From Halomonas sp. KAO (lineage in GTDB: Bacteria > Pseudomonadota > Gammaproteobacteria > Pseudomonadales > Halomonadaceae): a stretch of DNA of 64,000 nucleotides. The first letter of the stretch is position 1. Each line of letters opens with the position of its first letter. Shown here piece by piece: positions 55,124 through 64,000 of the stretch. A program made the translations under genes and the position numbers. The notes beneath the pieces were generated by a model, which worked only from the letters and a program-made list of their open reading frames with translations, ran no database searches and was not told the origin of the DNA. The stretch is from positions 157,235 through 221,234 of the forward strand of contig NZ_JADNRL010000005.1 of NCBI RefSeq assembly GCF_015595025.1, in the 5' to 3' direction.

Positions 55124-56269
55124 ATGAACCTGCCGCCCCTGCGCGACCCCTTCTTCACCTATCGCTTTCGTCGCCGACTGCATGTACTGCGTGTCGTGCT
55201 GGCGCTGACAGCCTCCTTCTTGCTCACTCATTTTCTGGCGATCCCTCACTACGGATGGGCGTTGGTGAGCACTGTCATGGTAATGGGCAACCTGCCGCAT
55301 ATCGGTGGCGTACTCGACAAGGGCCGCCAACGGCTGCTCGGCACCCTGCTCGGCGCGGCCAGCGGACTGCTGTTGATTCTGCTCCCCGGCGACCTGGCGC
55401 CGCTGATCCCTGCCGGTAGCGTGATCGCCATCGGTGTCGCCACCTGGCTCACCTTCGGCAACCGCCACGGCTACAGCGGCCTGATGTTCGCCATCAGTCT
55501 GCTGCTGGTGGCCGGCGACGGCAACCATGCCCTGGATGTGGGTCTGTGGCGAGCCTTCAATGTGCTACTTGGCACCCTGATCGGCATTACCACCACCATG
55601 CTGGTCCTGCCTCAGAAGGCCACCGACATGTTGCGTTTCATGCTGGCGGAGAACCTCGACCGGCTGGCGCGCCTGTTTCATGCCCACACCACCGCCACGG
55701 CCGCCCTGGATATCGACACCCATGCCCTGCTCAAGGCGACCAGTTCGGCACTGGTCAAGCAGCGCGGCCTGGTCGATGCCATCCACCGTGAACGTCGACT
55801 GAGTCGAAACGAGCTGGATGACGTCATCTCCCTGCAGCGGCGCATGCTCTCGACCATCGAGCTGCTGCTCGAGACCCACTGGAATACGCGCGCCGGCCAC
55901 GACCGCATCGAGGCGATGGAGGGGCTACGCGATGAACAGCACCGCCTCTCCAGGGAGCTCGGCACCCTCGCCTACCAGGTGCGTACCGGCCAGGCCATCG
56001 ACGTCGAGATCAGCCAGTTCGACCTCCAGCGTCACGCCCCGCTGGCCACCACCGCGGTCAGCCCGGAGGGGCGTGCCCTGTTCAGTCCCAGTGGCTACCT
56101 TTGGTTGAATCGCGAGCTGGCCCGGCTGACCGAGTCCCTGGTCACGCGCCTGGGCGGCCTGACCCGGCTGCCCAGTCGGCGCCTGCGCCGCGCCTCGGGT
56201 CGCAAGTGGGCACGCCGCCATACCGCCACGTCCGACAGAGGAGCGCAAGATGCCCCACGGCAACCATGA
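55124..56269 (+). CDS. FUSC-family membrane protein
   Basis: A 381-residue inner-membrane protein. The first 150 residues hold about six helices with FUSC-like sequence (HYGWALVSTVMVMGNLPHIG, RLLGTLLGAASGLLLILLPG, WRAFNVLLGTLIGITTTMLV); the rest is a long helical soluble domain (for example LARLFHAHTTATAALDIDTH). It is about half the size of AaeB/YccS, with a single membrane unit. Relatives are linked to aromatic acid efflux. The start at 55124 is preferred because an earlier one lies inside tRNA-Leu. nadB overlaps its end by 20 bases. Confidence 0.82.
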   Translation: MNLPPLRDPFFTYRFRRRLHVLRVVLALTASFLLTHFLAIPHYGWALVSTVMVMGNLPHIGGVLDKGRQRLLGTLLGAASGLLLILLPGDLAPLIPAGSVIAIGVATWLTFGNRHGYSGLMFAISLLLVAGDGNHALDVGLWRAFNVLLGTLIGITTTMLVLPQKATDMLRFMLAENLDRLARLFHAHTTATAALDIDTHALLKATSSALVKQRGLVDAIHRERRLSRNELDDVISLQRRMLSTIELLLETHWNTRAGHDRIEAMEGLRDEQHRLSRELGTLAYQVRTGQAIDVEISQFDLQRHAPLATTAVSPEGRALFSPSGYLWLNRELARLTESLVTRLGGLTRLPSRRLRRASGRKWARRHTATSDRGAQDAPRQP

Positions 56270-57827
56270 TGTGCTGATCATCGGCGGCGGTGTCGCCGGC
56301 CTGGTACTCGCCCTCGAGGTGGCCGACCGACGCGCCGTCACACTGCTGCGCCCGGCCAGCGACGACCCGGGCGCCAGTCGCTGGGCCCAGGGCGGTATCG
56401 CCGCCGTACTCTCCCCCAGCGATGATATCGAGGCCCATGTTCAGGACACCCTGGTGGCGGGAGATGGCCTCTGCGATGAGAGCGCAGTGCGCTTCACCGT
56501 GGAGCAGGGGCCGGAGGCCATCGAGTGGCTGCTCAACCTCGGCGTGCCCTTTACACGCGACGCCAGCCCGGAGGCCGACTACCCCTACCACCTCACCCGC
56601 GAGGGCGGACACGGCGCGCGACGCATCATCCATGCGGCAGACGCCACCGGACGAGCGGTGATGGACACGCTCAAGGCTCATGTCGTGGCACATCCCCGGA
56701 TCCGGGTTCGCGATGATCTCACCGCCATCGGCCTGCTCCAGGATGATGCCGGCCGGTGCCGTGGCGCACGCTGCCTGAGTAGCGTCGGCCGGCGAATCGA
56801 CCTGCCGGCTCACGACACCGTGCTGGCCACCGGTGGCGCCAGCGGCCTCTATCGATACACCACCAGCCCCAAGCCCGCCAGCGGCGAGGGCATGCTGATG
56901 GCCGCCGAGCTCGGTGCCACGCTGATGAACCTGGAGTTCCAGCAATTCCACCCTACCTGTCTGCATGACCCGAAGGGGGCACCCTTCCTGATCAGCGAGG
57001 CGGTACGCGGCGAGGGCGGGAAGCTGCTCAATATTCGCGGGGAGCGCTTCATGCCGGCGATCGACCCGCGCGCCGAGCTGGCTCCGAGAGATGTGGTGGC
57101 CCGAGCCATCGACAGCGAAATGCAGCGCACCGCCAGCGACCATGTCTTCCTGGATGTCCGTCACCTGGGTGAAGCGGCGATCCGCGAGCACTTCCCGACC
57201 ATCCACCGCCACTGCGCCGAGCGCGGCCTCGATATCGTGAACGCTCCGATCCCGGTGGTTCCGGCGGCCCACTACAGCTGTGGCGGTGTGGCAACCGACC
57301 GGCATGGTGCCAGCGATGTCGAGCACCTCCACGCGGTAGGCGAGGTCGCCTGCACAGGCCTGCACGGTGCCAACCGCATGGCCAGCAACTCACTGCTGGA
57401 GTGTCTGGTCTTTGCACGCAGCTGCGCCGCCGCCCTGCGTGATGCGCCGTGCGCGCCACTCCCTCGCGCCATCTGCAGCTCGGCCATCATCGAGGCCACG
57501 CCACCACCGGCACGGCTCGACGAATGGCGCGAAAGAGTGCGCCTCCAGATGAGTGCCCGGGTGGCCATCGTGCGCCGCGACGCCGAGCTGTTCAAGGCCG
57601 CCGAAGCGCTGGCCGAGCTACAGCAGGAGATCTCACCGATCGTCCGGCAAGGCCAGCCGGGTATCGAGCTCTCGAGCCTGTGGCACGCGCTGCGCCTGGC
57701 ACGCCTGACCGTGGCCAGCGCCCAGGGACGGCGCGAGTCCCGCGGCCTGCATTACAACCCGGACTGCCCACATCACGCCGACCGCCACCCCCGCCCCTCA
57801 CGGGTACGGCTGGCCGAACTCGGTTGA
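56250..57827 (+). CDS. nadB: L-aspartate oxidase
   Basis: A 525-residue flavoprotein that oxidises aspartate to iminoaspartate, the first step of de novo NAD synthesis. The FAD motif is VLIIGGGVAGLVLALEVADR; SRWAQGGIAAVLSPSDDIEA, TREGGHGARRIIHAADATGR and HYSCGGVATDRHGASDVEHL are diagnostic, as is GLHGANRMASNSLLECLVFA. The C-terminal helical domain ends near the typical ESRGLHYNPDCP. AGAGGAG precedes the ATG within the end of the FUSC gene. nadA and nadC are not in the window. Confidence 0.96.
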   Translation: MPHGNHDVLIIGGGVAGLVLALEVADRRAVTLLRPASDDPGASRWAQGGIAAVLSPSDDIEAHVQDTLVAGDGLCDESAVRFTVEQGPEAIEWLLNLGVPFTRDASPEADYPYHLTREGGHGARRIIHAADATGRAVMDTLKAHVVAHPRIRVRDDLTAIGLLQDDAGRCRGARCLSSVGRRIDLPAHDTVLATGGASGLYRYTTSPKPASGEGMLMAAELGATLMNLEFQQFHPTCLHDPKGAPFLISEAVRGEGGKLLNIRGERFMPAIDPRAELAPRDVVARAIDSEMQRTASDHVFLDVRHLGEAAIREHFPTIHRHCAERGLDIVNAPIPVVPAAHYSCGGVATDRHGASDVEHLHAVGEVACTGLHGANRMASNSLLECLVFARSCAAALRDAPCAPLPRAICSSAIIEATPPPARLDEWRERVRLQMSARVAIVRRDAELFKAAEALAELQQEISPIVRQGQPGIELSSLWHALRLARLTVASAQGRRESRGLHYNPDCPHHADRHPRPSRVRLAELG

Positions 57828-57930
57828 GCAAGCCGGTGGGGCATGAGGGCCGTGGGGCGCGTGTATATGGTGGCCCGCACATTTCTCCGGGAGTCGCCTC
57901 ATCCATCTCACGCATCCGGCCTGGAGTGGC

Positions 57931-58326
57931 CTAGTGACGGATCAGGTAGCGACGCAACTCTCGGTGGTCAAACGACGAGCAGCTATCTGGCCATAGCCAC
58001 AGCCGACGGCCATTCAGTCTAAGCCCGATCAGCCAGGGCCCCAGATAGTCGCAATGCAGCCTGACCGGCTGCGGGGCGGACGCCCCGGCTTTCTGCCATT
58101 GCCACTGCAGCTCCCCGCCGGGCAGCGCCTGTGCACTCAACTCACCCCGGGGCTGGTGAAGCACGCACCCTACCGCGATGACGATCAGACAGAGGGCAGC
58201 CGGCAACCACAGCCACGGAGGCAGCACGCTGACGAGGAGGCCGACCACCCCGGCGGTCGGCACAAGATGCGCGAGAAGCGCCAGCCTAGACCGGCCGATG
58301 CGACACGCTGTCGGCGCTCTCGGCAT
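57931..58326 (-). CDS. ygfX: YgfX (CptA-like) membrane protein
   Basis: A 131-residue protein with two membrane helices (about residues 17-50: LLAHLVPTAGVVGLLVSVLP, WLWLPAALCLIVIAVGCVL) and a C-terminal soluble part with LHCDYLGPWLIGLRLNGRRL and LWPDSCSSFDHRELRRYLIR, as in the YgfX/CptA family. In E. coli it is encoded with sdhE and was proposed to act on the cytoskeleton. Its start overlaps sdhE by 41 bases; a later start is possible. Confidence 0.82.
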   Translation of the reverse strand: MPRAPTACRIGRSRLALLAHLVPTAGVVGLLVSVLPPWLWLPAALCLIVIAVGCVLHQPRGELSAQALPGGELQWQWQKAGASAPQPVRLHCDYLGPWLIGLRLNGRRLWLWPDSCSSFDHRELRRYLIRH

Positions 58327-58579
58327 GCTCGATGATCATCTGGACAATGCGACGACGCACCGGCTCCTCGGGCAGCTCGCGACGCATCAACCACAGGAAC
58401 AGATCCTGATCCTCCTCGTCGATCAGGTCGCGAAATGCCGCCTGATCGGCGGAATCGAGGGCGTCATAGCGCTGTTCCAGGAAGGGTACCAGCAGCAGAT
58501 CCAGCTCCCACATGCCGCGACGCGAGTGCCAATAGAGTCGCTTGCGCTGTGCCGCCTCGGGGCTTGATGGTTCGTTCAA
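58286..58579 (-). CDS. sdhE: FAD assembly factor SdhE
   Basis: A 97-residue SdhE, which helps attach FAD covalently to succinate dehydrogenase and fumarate reductase. The conserved RGM motif is visible in RLYWHSRRGMWELDLLLVPF, with FLEQRYDALDSADQAAFRDL and DEEDQDLFLWLMRRELPEE after it. The start is most likely the TTG at 58579 (GAGG seven bases before); an earlier GTG at 58642 would cross the probable promoter. It is first in the sdhE-ygfX operon and converges on nadB, another flavoprotein. Confidence 0.92.
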   Translation of the reverse strand: MNEPSSPEAAQRKRLYWHSRRGMWELDLLLVPFLEQRYDALDSADQAAFRDLIDEEDQDLFLWLMRRELPEEPVRRRIVQMIIEHAESADSVSHRPV

Positions 58580-58615
58580 GGTCGACCTCGACTTTGCCTT
58601 GGGGGATGTCCTGAC

Positions 58616-58638
58616 AGTATACCCGAGGCGATGCCTCG
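58616..58638 (-). promoter_or_regulatory. sdhE promoter with internal dyad
   Basis: A minus-strand TATACT -10 at 58616-58621 is preceded by a perfect dyad CGAGGC-GAT-GCCTCG (58624-58638) in the promoter spacer. The -35 is weak. Transcription from here favours the TTG start at 58579. Confidence 0.5.
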
Positions 58639-58690
58639 ACACAGCTGACGCCAGTCATGGATCCCGGTCTCTACCCATGGTCGTAGTGCG

Positions 58691-58719
58691 TTGTTTTGTC
58701 TCGCTTTGCCGAGTATGCT
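58691..58719 (+). promoter_or_regulatory. Promoter of ihfB
   Basis: TTGTTT (58691-58696) and TATGCT (58714-58719), 17-base spacer, 40 bases before the ihfB start. Confidence 0.65.
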
Positions 58720-58759
58720 TGAAAGAAAATAACAGCCGCGCCGCTAATGGAGATCCAAG

Positions 58760-59056
58760 ATGACCAAGTCCGAGCTGATCGAACAGATCGCCATGCGTCA
58801 GCCCGAGCTGTCGCTCAAGGAAGTGGAATCGGCGGTTCGGCTGATTCTCGACGACATCACCGAGACGCTGGCATCCGGGGGCCGCGTCGAGATACGCGGC
58901 TTCGGCAGCTTCTCGCTGCACTACCGCGAACCCCGGGTCGGGCGCAATCCCAAGACCGGTGAGCCGGTCGCGCTGGACGGCAAGTTCGTGCCACACTTCA
59001 AACCCGGCAAGGAGCTGCGCGAGCAGGTGGATGCCAGCCGCGAGCTGGGCTACTGA
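58760..59056 (+). CDS. ihfB: Integration host factor subunit beta
   Basis: A 98-residue HU/IHF-family protein that bends DNA as a heterodimer with IhfA. The N-terminus [20 protein letters not shown] and the DNA-binding arm with [20 protein letters not shown] and [20 protein letters not shown] are those of IhfB. A GGAGATCC ribosome site is present. It has its own promoter and is not directly preceded by rpsA, the usual neighbour in many relatives. Confidence 0.96.
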   Translation: MTKSELIEQIAMRQPELSLKEVESAVRLILDDITETLASGGRVEIRGFGSFSLHYREPRVGRNPKTGEPVALDGKFVPHFKPGKELREQVDASRELGY

Positions 59057-59113
59057 AACCGGCATTTCGCTCACCCGGCCCAACATTCCTACATCCACAT
59101 GGGGACACTACGC

Positions 59114-59437
59114 ATGCGTTGGCTCAAAGGCCTGATCCTGGCCATCATCCTGCTGGCGGTTCTACTGGTCGGCATCCTGTTCGCGGTCAACAACCGTGAA
59201 GCCCTGCCCCTCAATCTGATCTGGTTCGAGCTGCCTCCCGCCTCGCTGTCGGTATGGCTGCTGGCTTCGCTGGCGGTGGGCGTGCTGCTCGGCATGCTGG
59301 CCATGAGCGGCGTCTACCTGCGCCTGCGGGCCCTGCTGACTCGCGCCCAGCGCCATAATCAGCAGCAGCGCAAGGAACTCGACAAGCTACGCGTCCAGGA
59401 GCTGAAGGGGAATCGGGAGCTGAAGGAAATCGCCTGA
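59114..59437 (+). CDS. lapA: Lipopolysaccharide assembly protein LapA
   Basis: A 107-residue LapA (DUF1049) membrane protein with two helices (LILAIILLAVLLVGILFAVN and WLLASLAVGVLLGMLAMSGV) and a charged coiled-coil tail (RQ-rich, HNQQQRKELDKL). LapA works with LapB on LPS synthesis control. The start at 59114 follows GGGGACA; an in-frame ATG at 59099 is the alternative. lapB starts one base after its stop. Confidence 0.9.
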   Translation: MRWLKGLILAIILLAVLLVGILFAVNNREALPLNLIWFELPPASLSVWLLASLAVGVLLGMLAMSGVYLRLRALLTRAQRHNQQQRKELDKLRVQELKGNRELKEIA

Positions 59438-59438
59438 G

Positions 59439-60620
59439 ATGCCCGATGTTCTGCTGCTGACCACCCTGTTGGCAGCCATCGCCATCGGCTGGTGGCTGGG
59501 ACGCCGCGAACGCCGCAAGCCCATCGATCCCGCGCCTCCGCAAGGGCTGGCACGGGATTATTTCGTCGGCCTCAACTACCTGCTCAACGACCAGCAGGAC
59601 CGCGCCATCGAAACCTTCGTCGGGGCGCTGGAGGTCAACAGCGAGACCATCGACACCCATATCACCCTCGGCAACCTCTTTCGTAGCCGAGGTGAAGCCG
59701 ACCGGGCGATGAAGATTCACCAGAATCTGCTCGCCCGCCCCAGCCTGACGGGCGCCCAGAGTGAGCGTGTGCAGCTGGAGCTGGCCCGTGACTTCCTCTC
59801 CCTGGGCCTGCTGGATCGCGCCGAGCGCCTCCTCAAGGGACTGCTGCGCGACTCTCAGAACGCCGAACTGACACGCTCGGCACGCCGGCTGTTGGCCGAC
59901 CTCTTCGAGCGCCAGGGCGAGTGGTCGGAGGCCTTTGCGGTCGTGACTCCACAACTGCTCCGTGAGGACCAGGAGCTACGCCGCTCCGCGGCCCACTGGC
60001 TCTGCCAGCAGGCCGAGGAGGAGCGCGGCAATGCCAGCCCGGTGCTGGCGCGCCGCCATCTCAAGCAGGCCCTGAGCATCGACCCGCAGTGCATCCGCGC
60101 CAACCTGCAGCTGGCCGCCCTGGAGCACGATACCGGGCACTACCGCCAGGAAATCACCCTGCTGTCACGGATTCCCGAACAGGACCCCGCCTTTACTCCG
60201 TCCCTGCTGACACCCCTGGCCAACGCCTACCGCCTGCTCGATGACGAGGATGGACTGATCGAACATCTTCAACGGTTGCTCGAGAAGACCCCCTATACCA
60301 GCGTGATCATTCTGCTGGCCGAGACCGTTCGCCATCGACGAGGTATCGAAGCTGCCATCGACCTCGTCAGCTTGCAGCTCAATCGTGAAACGAGCCTGGG
60401 TGCCCTCGACTACCTGATCGACCTCTATCGCCAGCACGGCCGTGGCACGGCACTGGAACAGCTGGCACTGCTGCAACAGCACACCACGACCCTGCTCGCG
60501 AAGCTGCCCCGCCATCGCTGTCGACGCTGCGGCTTCAGCGGCGACCAGCTGCACTGGCAGTGCCCCCGCTGCCGCCACTGGGGGACGATCCGGCCGATCA
60601 CCGGAATCGAAGGGGAGTAG
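59439..60620 (+). CDS. lapB: Lipopolysaccharide assembly protein LapB
   Basis: A 393-residue LapB (YciM), an inner-membrane-anchored TPR protein that directs FtsH to degrade LpxC and so limits LPS synthesis. It has an N-terminal helix (LLLTTLLAAIAIGWWLG), TPR repeats beginning DYFVGLNYLLNDQQDRAIET, and a C-terminal rubredoxin-like metal site with CRRCGFSG and CPRCRHWG. Length and domains match E. coli LapB (389). The next gene, pyrF, is on the other strand, 9 bases away. Confidence 0.95.
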   Translation: MPDVLLLTTLLAAIAIGWWLGRRERRKPIDPAPPQGLARDYFVGLNYLLNDQQDRAIETFVGALEVNSETIDTHITLGNLFRSRGEADRAMKIHQNLLARPSLTGAQSERVQLELARDFLSLGLLDRAERLLKGLLRDSQNAELTRSARRLLADLFERQGEWSEAFAVVTPQLLREDQELRRSAAHWLCQQAEEERGNASPVLARRHLKQALSIDPQCIRANLQLAALEHDTGHYRQEITLLSRIPEQDPAFTPSLLTPLANAYRLLDDEDGLIEHLQRLLEKTPYTSVIILLAETVRHRRGIEAAIDLVSLQLNRETSLGALDYLIDLYRQHGRGTALEQLALLQQHTTTLLAKLPRHRCRRCGFSGDQLHWQCPRCRHWGTIRPITGIEGE

Positions 60621-60641
60621 GAGCTCGCCTCAGGCGAGCTC
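60621..60641. terminator. Hairpin across pyrF stop
   Basis: Perfect nine-bp stem GAGCTCGCC with loop TCA directly after the lapB stop. The loop is the pyrF stop anticomplement (60630-60632), so the structure covers the last codons of pyrF and may end both convergent transcripts. Confidence 0.55.
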
Positions 60642-61325
60642 GGCCTCGATGGCGGCGAGCGCCTCCATCGGCTCCGCCGCCTGGGTGACCGGACGCCCCA
60701 CCACCAGATGAGTGCTGCCCACGGCCATGGCATCACGCGGCGTCATCACCCGCTTCTGGTCGCCGACCTGAGCGAAGCTTGGCCGAATCCCCGGCGTCAC
60801 CTTGAGGAAGTCGCCGCCGCACAACGCGTTTAGACGGGCCGACTCCTGGGCCGAACAGACCACGCCGTGCATTCCGCTCTCCTGGGCCAGCAGCGCCAGA
60901 CGCTCGACCTGATCGGCGGGGGGCACCGACACCCCCACCTCGGCCAGATCCTCGGCCATCATGCTGGTCAGCACGGTCACCGCGATCAGCCGTGTGTTCA
61001 AGGCCTGGCGCTCCAGCCGCTCCCGAGCCGCCTCCATCATGCGGCGCCCGCCTGCGGCATGCACGTTGACCATCCACACTCCCTGCTCCGCCGCCGCCTC
61101 GACGGCACCGGCCACGGTGTTGGGAATATCGTGAAACTTGAGGTCAAGAAACACCTCGAAACCACGGCCATGCAGGGCCTCAAGCACGTCGGGACCACTG
61201 CGCGTAAACAGCTCCTTGCCAACCTTGAGACGGCAGCGCGCCGGATCGAGGCGGTCCGCCATACAGAGGGCAGCATCCAGTGAGGGGTAATCGAGGGCGA
61301 TGATCAGAGGGGAGTCGGTAGACAC
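60630..61325 (-). CDS. pyrF: Orotidine 5'-phosphate decarboxylase
   Basis: A 231-residue OMP decarboxylase, the last step of UMP synthesis. The motifs [40 protein letters not shown], the catalytic [18 protein letters not shown] and the phosphate-binding VTPGIRPSF and [11 protein letters not shown] are intact. The start is the GTG at 61325 behind CAGGAG; a longer frame to 61454 is not family-like. In E. coli pyrF follows lapB on the same strand, whereas here it is inverted. Confidence 0.95.
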   Translation of the reverse strand: MSTDSPLIIALDYPSLDAALCMADRLDPARCRLKVGKELFTRSGPDVLEALHGRGFEVFLDLKFHDIPNTVAGAVEAAAEQGVWMVNVHAAGGRRMMEAARERLERQALNTRLIAVTVLTSMMAEDLAEVGVSVPPADQVERLALLAQESGMHGVVCSAQESARLNALCGGDFLKVTPGIRPSFAQVGDQKRVMTPRDAMAVGSTHLVVGRPVTQAAEPMEALAAIEAELA

Positions 61326-61568
61326 GAAACAGGCTCCTGGCAAGAGGAAATCGACGGCAGAGTATACCAGCCATATCGAACATGAACCGCGCGAGTTCAC
61401 TGACGAGTATCCGACGATATTCTTCGACAATGCAGGACAACACCTCAGGTCCAATGACGCTCTGTACTACGTGCAACTGAGCAAAAGGCCCCAGGGAATC
61501 TCTTACCACCGCGGCTAGCCTTAAACAGGCATCGTCGGAGGTTGCGATGCCAACAAGGGAGAACTGCC

Positions 61569-61850
61569 ATGCAATTCAGGTTTCACGCCCTGTTCGGGGC
61601 CTGTCTCATCGCCCTCCTGCTGGGTCTCGCGCCGCTTGGCGCCGTGGCCCAGGAGGTAGAGCCGATCAATATCAACACGGCCAGCGCCGAGCTGTTGACC
61701 GAGCTACCGGGCATCGGACCCAGCAAGGCCGCCGCCATCGTCGAGGACCGCGAATCCAACGGACCCTACGAGAGCGCCCAGGACCTGACACGAGTCAGCG
61801 GCATCGGTGATGGCACCGTAGCCAACCTGGAGGACCAGGTAACCCTCTGA
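61569..61850 (+). CDS. ComEA-like helix-hairpin-helix protein
   Basis: A 93-residue exported protein. A signal peptide (FHALFGACLIALLLGLAPLG...AQ) is followed by the ComEA-type double HhH domain: ININTASAELLTELPGIGPS-KAAAIV and TRVSGIGDGTVANLEDQVTL. Such proteins bind incoming DNA in the periplasm during natural transformation; stand-alone copies are widespread and not all are needed for competence. GGGAG precedes the ATG at 61569. Confidence 0.9.
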   Translation: MQFRFHALFGACLIALLLGLAPLGAVAQEVEPININTASAELLTELPGIGPSKAAAIVEDRESNGPYESAQDLTRVSGIGDGTVANLEDQVTL

Positions 61851-61882
61851 CCCCGCAAGCCAAGCCCCATGGCTTCAGGGAA

Positions 61883-61913
61883 CGATGGTCGGCCAACGGA
61901 AGGCCGACCATCG
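61883..61913 (+). terminator. Terminator after comEA-like gene
   Basis: Perfect 12-bp stem CGATGGTCGGCC with loop AACGGAA, 33 bases after the stop; a CT-rich stretch ending in five Ts follows at 61930. Confidence 0.75.
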
Positions 61914-61989
61914 CCTTCCTTGCCGCCTCTTTTTAGGTAGTTGATCGAAGATCACTGTACCAAATCGGTGTGCAGTGCATCCCAGCTTA

Positions 61990-62028
61990 TTTCACCTGTC
62001 CATTTCACCTATCCATTTCACCTGCCCA
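61990..62028 (+). repeat. Three 13-bp tandem repeats
   Basis: TTTCACCTGTCCA, TTTCACCTATCCA and TTTCACCTGCCCA in tandem, in the region between the comEA-like gene and fxsA. Nothing else is evident in 61914-62128. Confidence 0.8.
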
Positions 62029-62128
62029 GGCTCTCGTCTCGAGCGGTCGATCGCCAGCGCCGGCGTTCAACGCTTGATTTCCAGGTTTGCGCCCCCATGT
62101 CTGCTTCATCTCCACCACGGGAGGCGAC

Positions 62129-62677
62129 ATGCCTTTTCTCCTGATCTTCACGCTATTTGCCCTGCTCGACTTCGTGGTCCTGTTTTCGGTAGGCGGCCAG
62201 ATCGGGCTGCTCGCCACGGTGCTGCTGGTCCTGGCGACCGGCTTCATCGGCCTGCATCTCATCCGCCGCGAAGGCGCCGCCACCTTTGCCCGGGCTCGGG
62301 AACGCCTCGAGCGCGGCGAGGTCCCCTCTGGCGAACTGCTGACGGGGGCCGCCCTGATCTTCGGTGGTGCCCTGCTGATGGCGCCGGGCTTCATCTCCGA
62401 CGCCCTGGGCTTCATGTGCCTGATCCCCGATGCCCGCCGACTGATGGGCAAGCTGCTGGCGTGGCTGGGTATCCGCACCCAGGGATTTCATATGCACGGC
62501 GGGGGATTTTCCTCCTCGAGCAGCCACGCCTCGGCCGGTCATGCTGGTGGCCCTCGAGATGACTGGTCCCAGGCCGACGAGGGCCGCCACCGGCGCGGTG
62601 GTCAGGCCTCGTCATCACAGGACGACGACGGTGCCATCGAGGGTGAATTCATCTCTCGTGATGAGCGCCGCCGCTGA
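62129..62677 (+). CDS. fxsA: FxsA family membrane protein
   Basis: A 182-residue FxsA-type protein. It has four hydrophobic segments (PFLLIFTLFALLDFVVLFSV, LATVLLVLATGFIGLHLI, GALLMAPGFISDALGF), the conserved RREGAATFARARERLERGEV and PGFISDALGFMCLIPDARRL, and a long polar, Ser/His/Arg-rich cytoplasmic tail (about residues 120-182). In E. coli FxsA reduces F-exclusion of phage T7 when overproduced. The start at 62129 follows GGGAGGCGAC. It lies directly upstream of groES. Confidence 0.92.
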   Translation: MPFLLIFTLFALLDFVVLFSVGGQIGLLATVLLVLATGFIGLHLIRREGAATFARARERLERGEVPSGELLTGAALIFGGALLMAPGFISDALGFMCLIPDARRLMGKLLAWLGIRTQGFHMHGGGFSSSSSHASAGHAGGPRDDWSQADEGRHRRGGQASSSQDDDGAIEGEFISRDERRR

Positions 62678-62713
62678 TCGGGCGGGTGCGGCAAAAAAAA
62701 TTTATCGAAGGGC

Positions 62714-62741
62714 CTTGAAAGCCCAGGGACGAGCCCCACTT
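62714..62741 (+). promoter_or_regulatory. Sigma-32 heat-shock promoter of groESL
   Basis: CTTGAAA (62714-62720), 13-base spacer and CCCCACTT (62734-62741) match the RpoH consensus CTTGAAA-N11-16-CCCCATNT except one base. It lies about 140 bases before groES. Confidence 0.88.
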
Positions 62742-62883
62742 ACTCGACAGCAACAGGTTTCGGCGCGGTATCCGCGCCATTTACACGGAAGGCGCCCGAC
62801 GCCTCCCCTCGCTGCCCAGGTGGCGAGGTCACGATGCAAACCGCCGGGTTACCGGCATACAAACCATCAGGAGAACGTGAGCA

Positions 62884-63177
62884 ATGAACATCCGTCCCTT
62901 GCACGATCGCGTCATCATTCGTCGCGTTGAGGAAGAACAGAAAACTGCTGGCGGCATCGTGCTCCCGGGCAGCGCCCAGGAAAAGCCGACTCGTGGCGAG
63001 GTACTCGCCGTCGGTAATGGCCGGATCCTCGACAACGGTGACGTCCGCGCACTCGACGTCAAGGTTGGCGACACCGTGATCTTCAAGGATGGCTTCGGCG
63101 TCGAGAAGCAGAAGGTCGACGGCGAGGAGGTCCTGATCATGAGCGAGTCCGACATCCTGGCCGTGGTCGAAGGCTGA
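62884..63177 (+). CDS. groES: Co-chaperonin GroES
   Basis: A 97-residue GroES, the heptameric lid of the chaperonin. The signatures [40 protein letters not shown] and [20 protein letters not shown] are complete, including the mobile loop. AGGAGAACGTGAGCA precedes the ATG. groEL begins 63 bases after the stop, and the pair is read from the RpoH-type promoter. Confidence 0.98.
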   Translation: MNIRPLHDRVIIRRVEEEQKTAGGIVLPGSAQEKPTRGEVLAVGNGRILDNGDVRALDVKVGDTVIFKDGFGVEKQKVDGEEVLIMSESDILAVVEG

Positions 63178-63210
63178 GTCTCGACCGCCACAACACTCGA
63201 TACTGACTGA

Positions 63211-64000
<790 letters not shown>

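Overview
The window reads as chromosomal DNA of a high-GC gammaproteobacterium, most likely Halomonas or a close relative in the Halomonadaceae. The evidence is the gene set and order (gacA-uvrC-pgsA followed by tRNA-Gly/Cys/Leu, a Fur/IscR-type suf operon, putAP, gabDT, ihfB-lapA-lapB, groESL) and the acidic proteins typical of halophiles. No lineage was confirmed by a database search.

Layout. 1-3.9 kb is a lower-GC accessory segment: a truncated IS3-type element, a diverged copy of part of a neighbouring gene, a small RHH_4 protein, a Tat-exported dehydrogenase pair (gluconate-dehydrogenase subunit 3-like plus GMC flavoprotein) and glyoxalase I. 3.9-11.5 kb holds an NDUFA9-like protein, YjdM and the suf operon (Rrf2 regulator, sufB, C, D, S, T). 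11.6-18 kb has a SanA-like protein, a DUF3549-RimB-RimK operon acting on ribosomal protein S6, YqcC and two OmpW paralogues. 18-25 kb is the proline region (putA, putP, AraC regulator) and tRNA-Gly(CCC). 25-34.6 kb has a candidate small RNA, CBS and Pmp3 proteins, a DMT exporter, nadK, a phosphoesterase, a rhomboid protease, YeaC, DUF2797 and a periplasmic sulfite dehydrogenase pair. 34.6-37.5 kb is gabT-gabD. 37.7-45.3 kb has a large DUF1266-type protein, an NlpC/P60 lipoprotein, an MFS exporter, SlyD, an intact IS150-type element and monothiol glutaredoxin. 45.4-51.2 kb has argF, a small unknown gene with a dyad promoter, a TPP riboswitch driving thiO-thiS-thiG, and ggt. 51.3-58.6 kb has tRNA-Ala, gacA-uvrC-pgsA, three tRNAs, a FUSC protein, nadB and ygfX/sdhE. 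58.7-64 kb has ihfB-lapA-lapB, convergent pyrF, a ComEA-like protein, fxsA and groES-groEL (groEL cut by the window end).

Most of the window is housekeeping. I found no CRISPR array, prophage, toxin-antitoxin pair or obvious defence system. The less ordinary signals are the foreign 5' segment with its 88-bp repeat, a 15-bp in-frame tandem repeat at the sufS stop that makes a coupled mini-ORF into sufT, the DUF3549-RimB-RimK operon, a three-module DUF1266-like protein, a candidate small RNA near 25.4 kb, and a decamer motif shared by two unrelated promoter regions.
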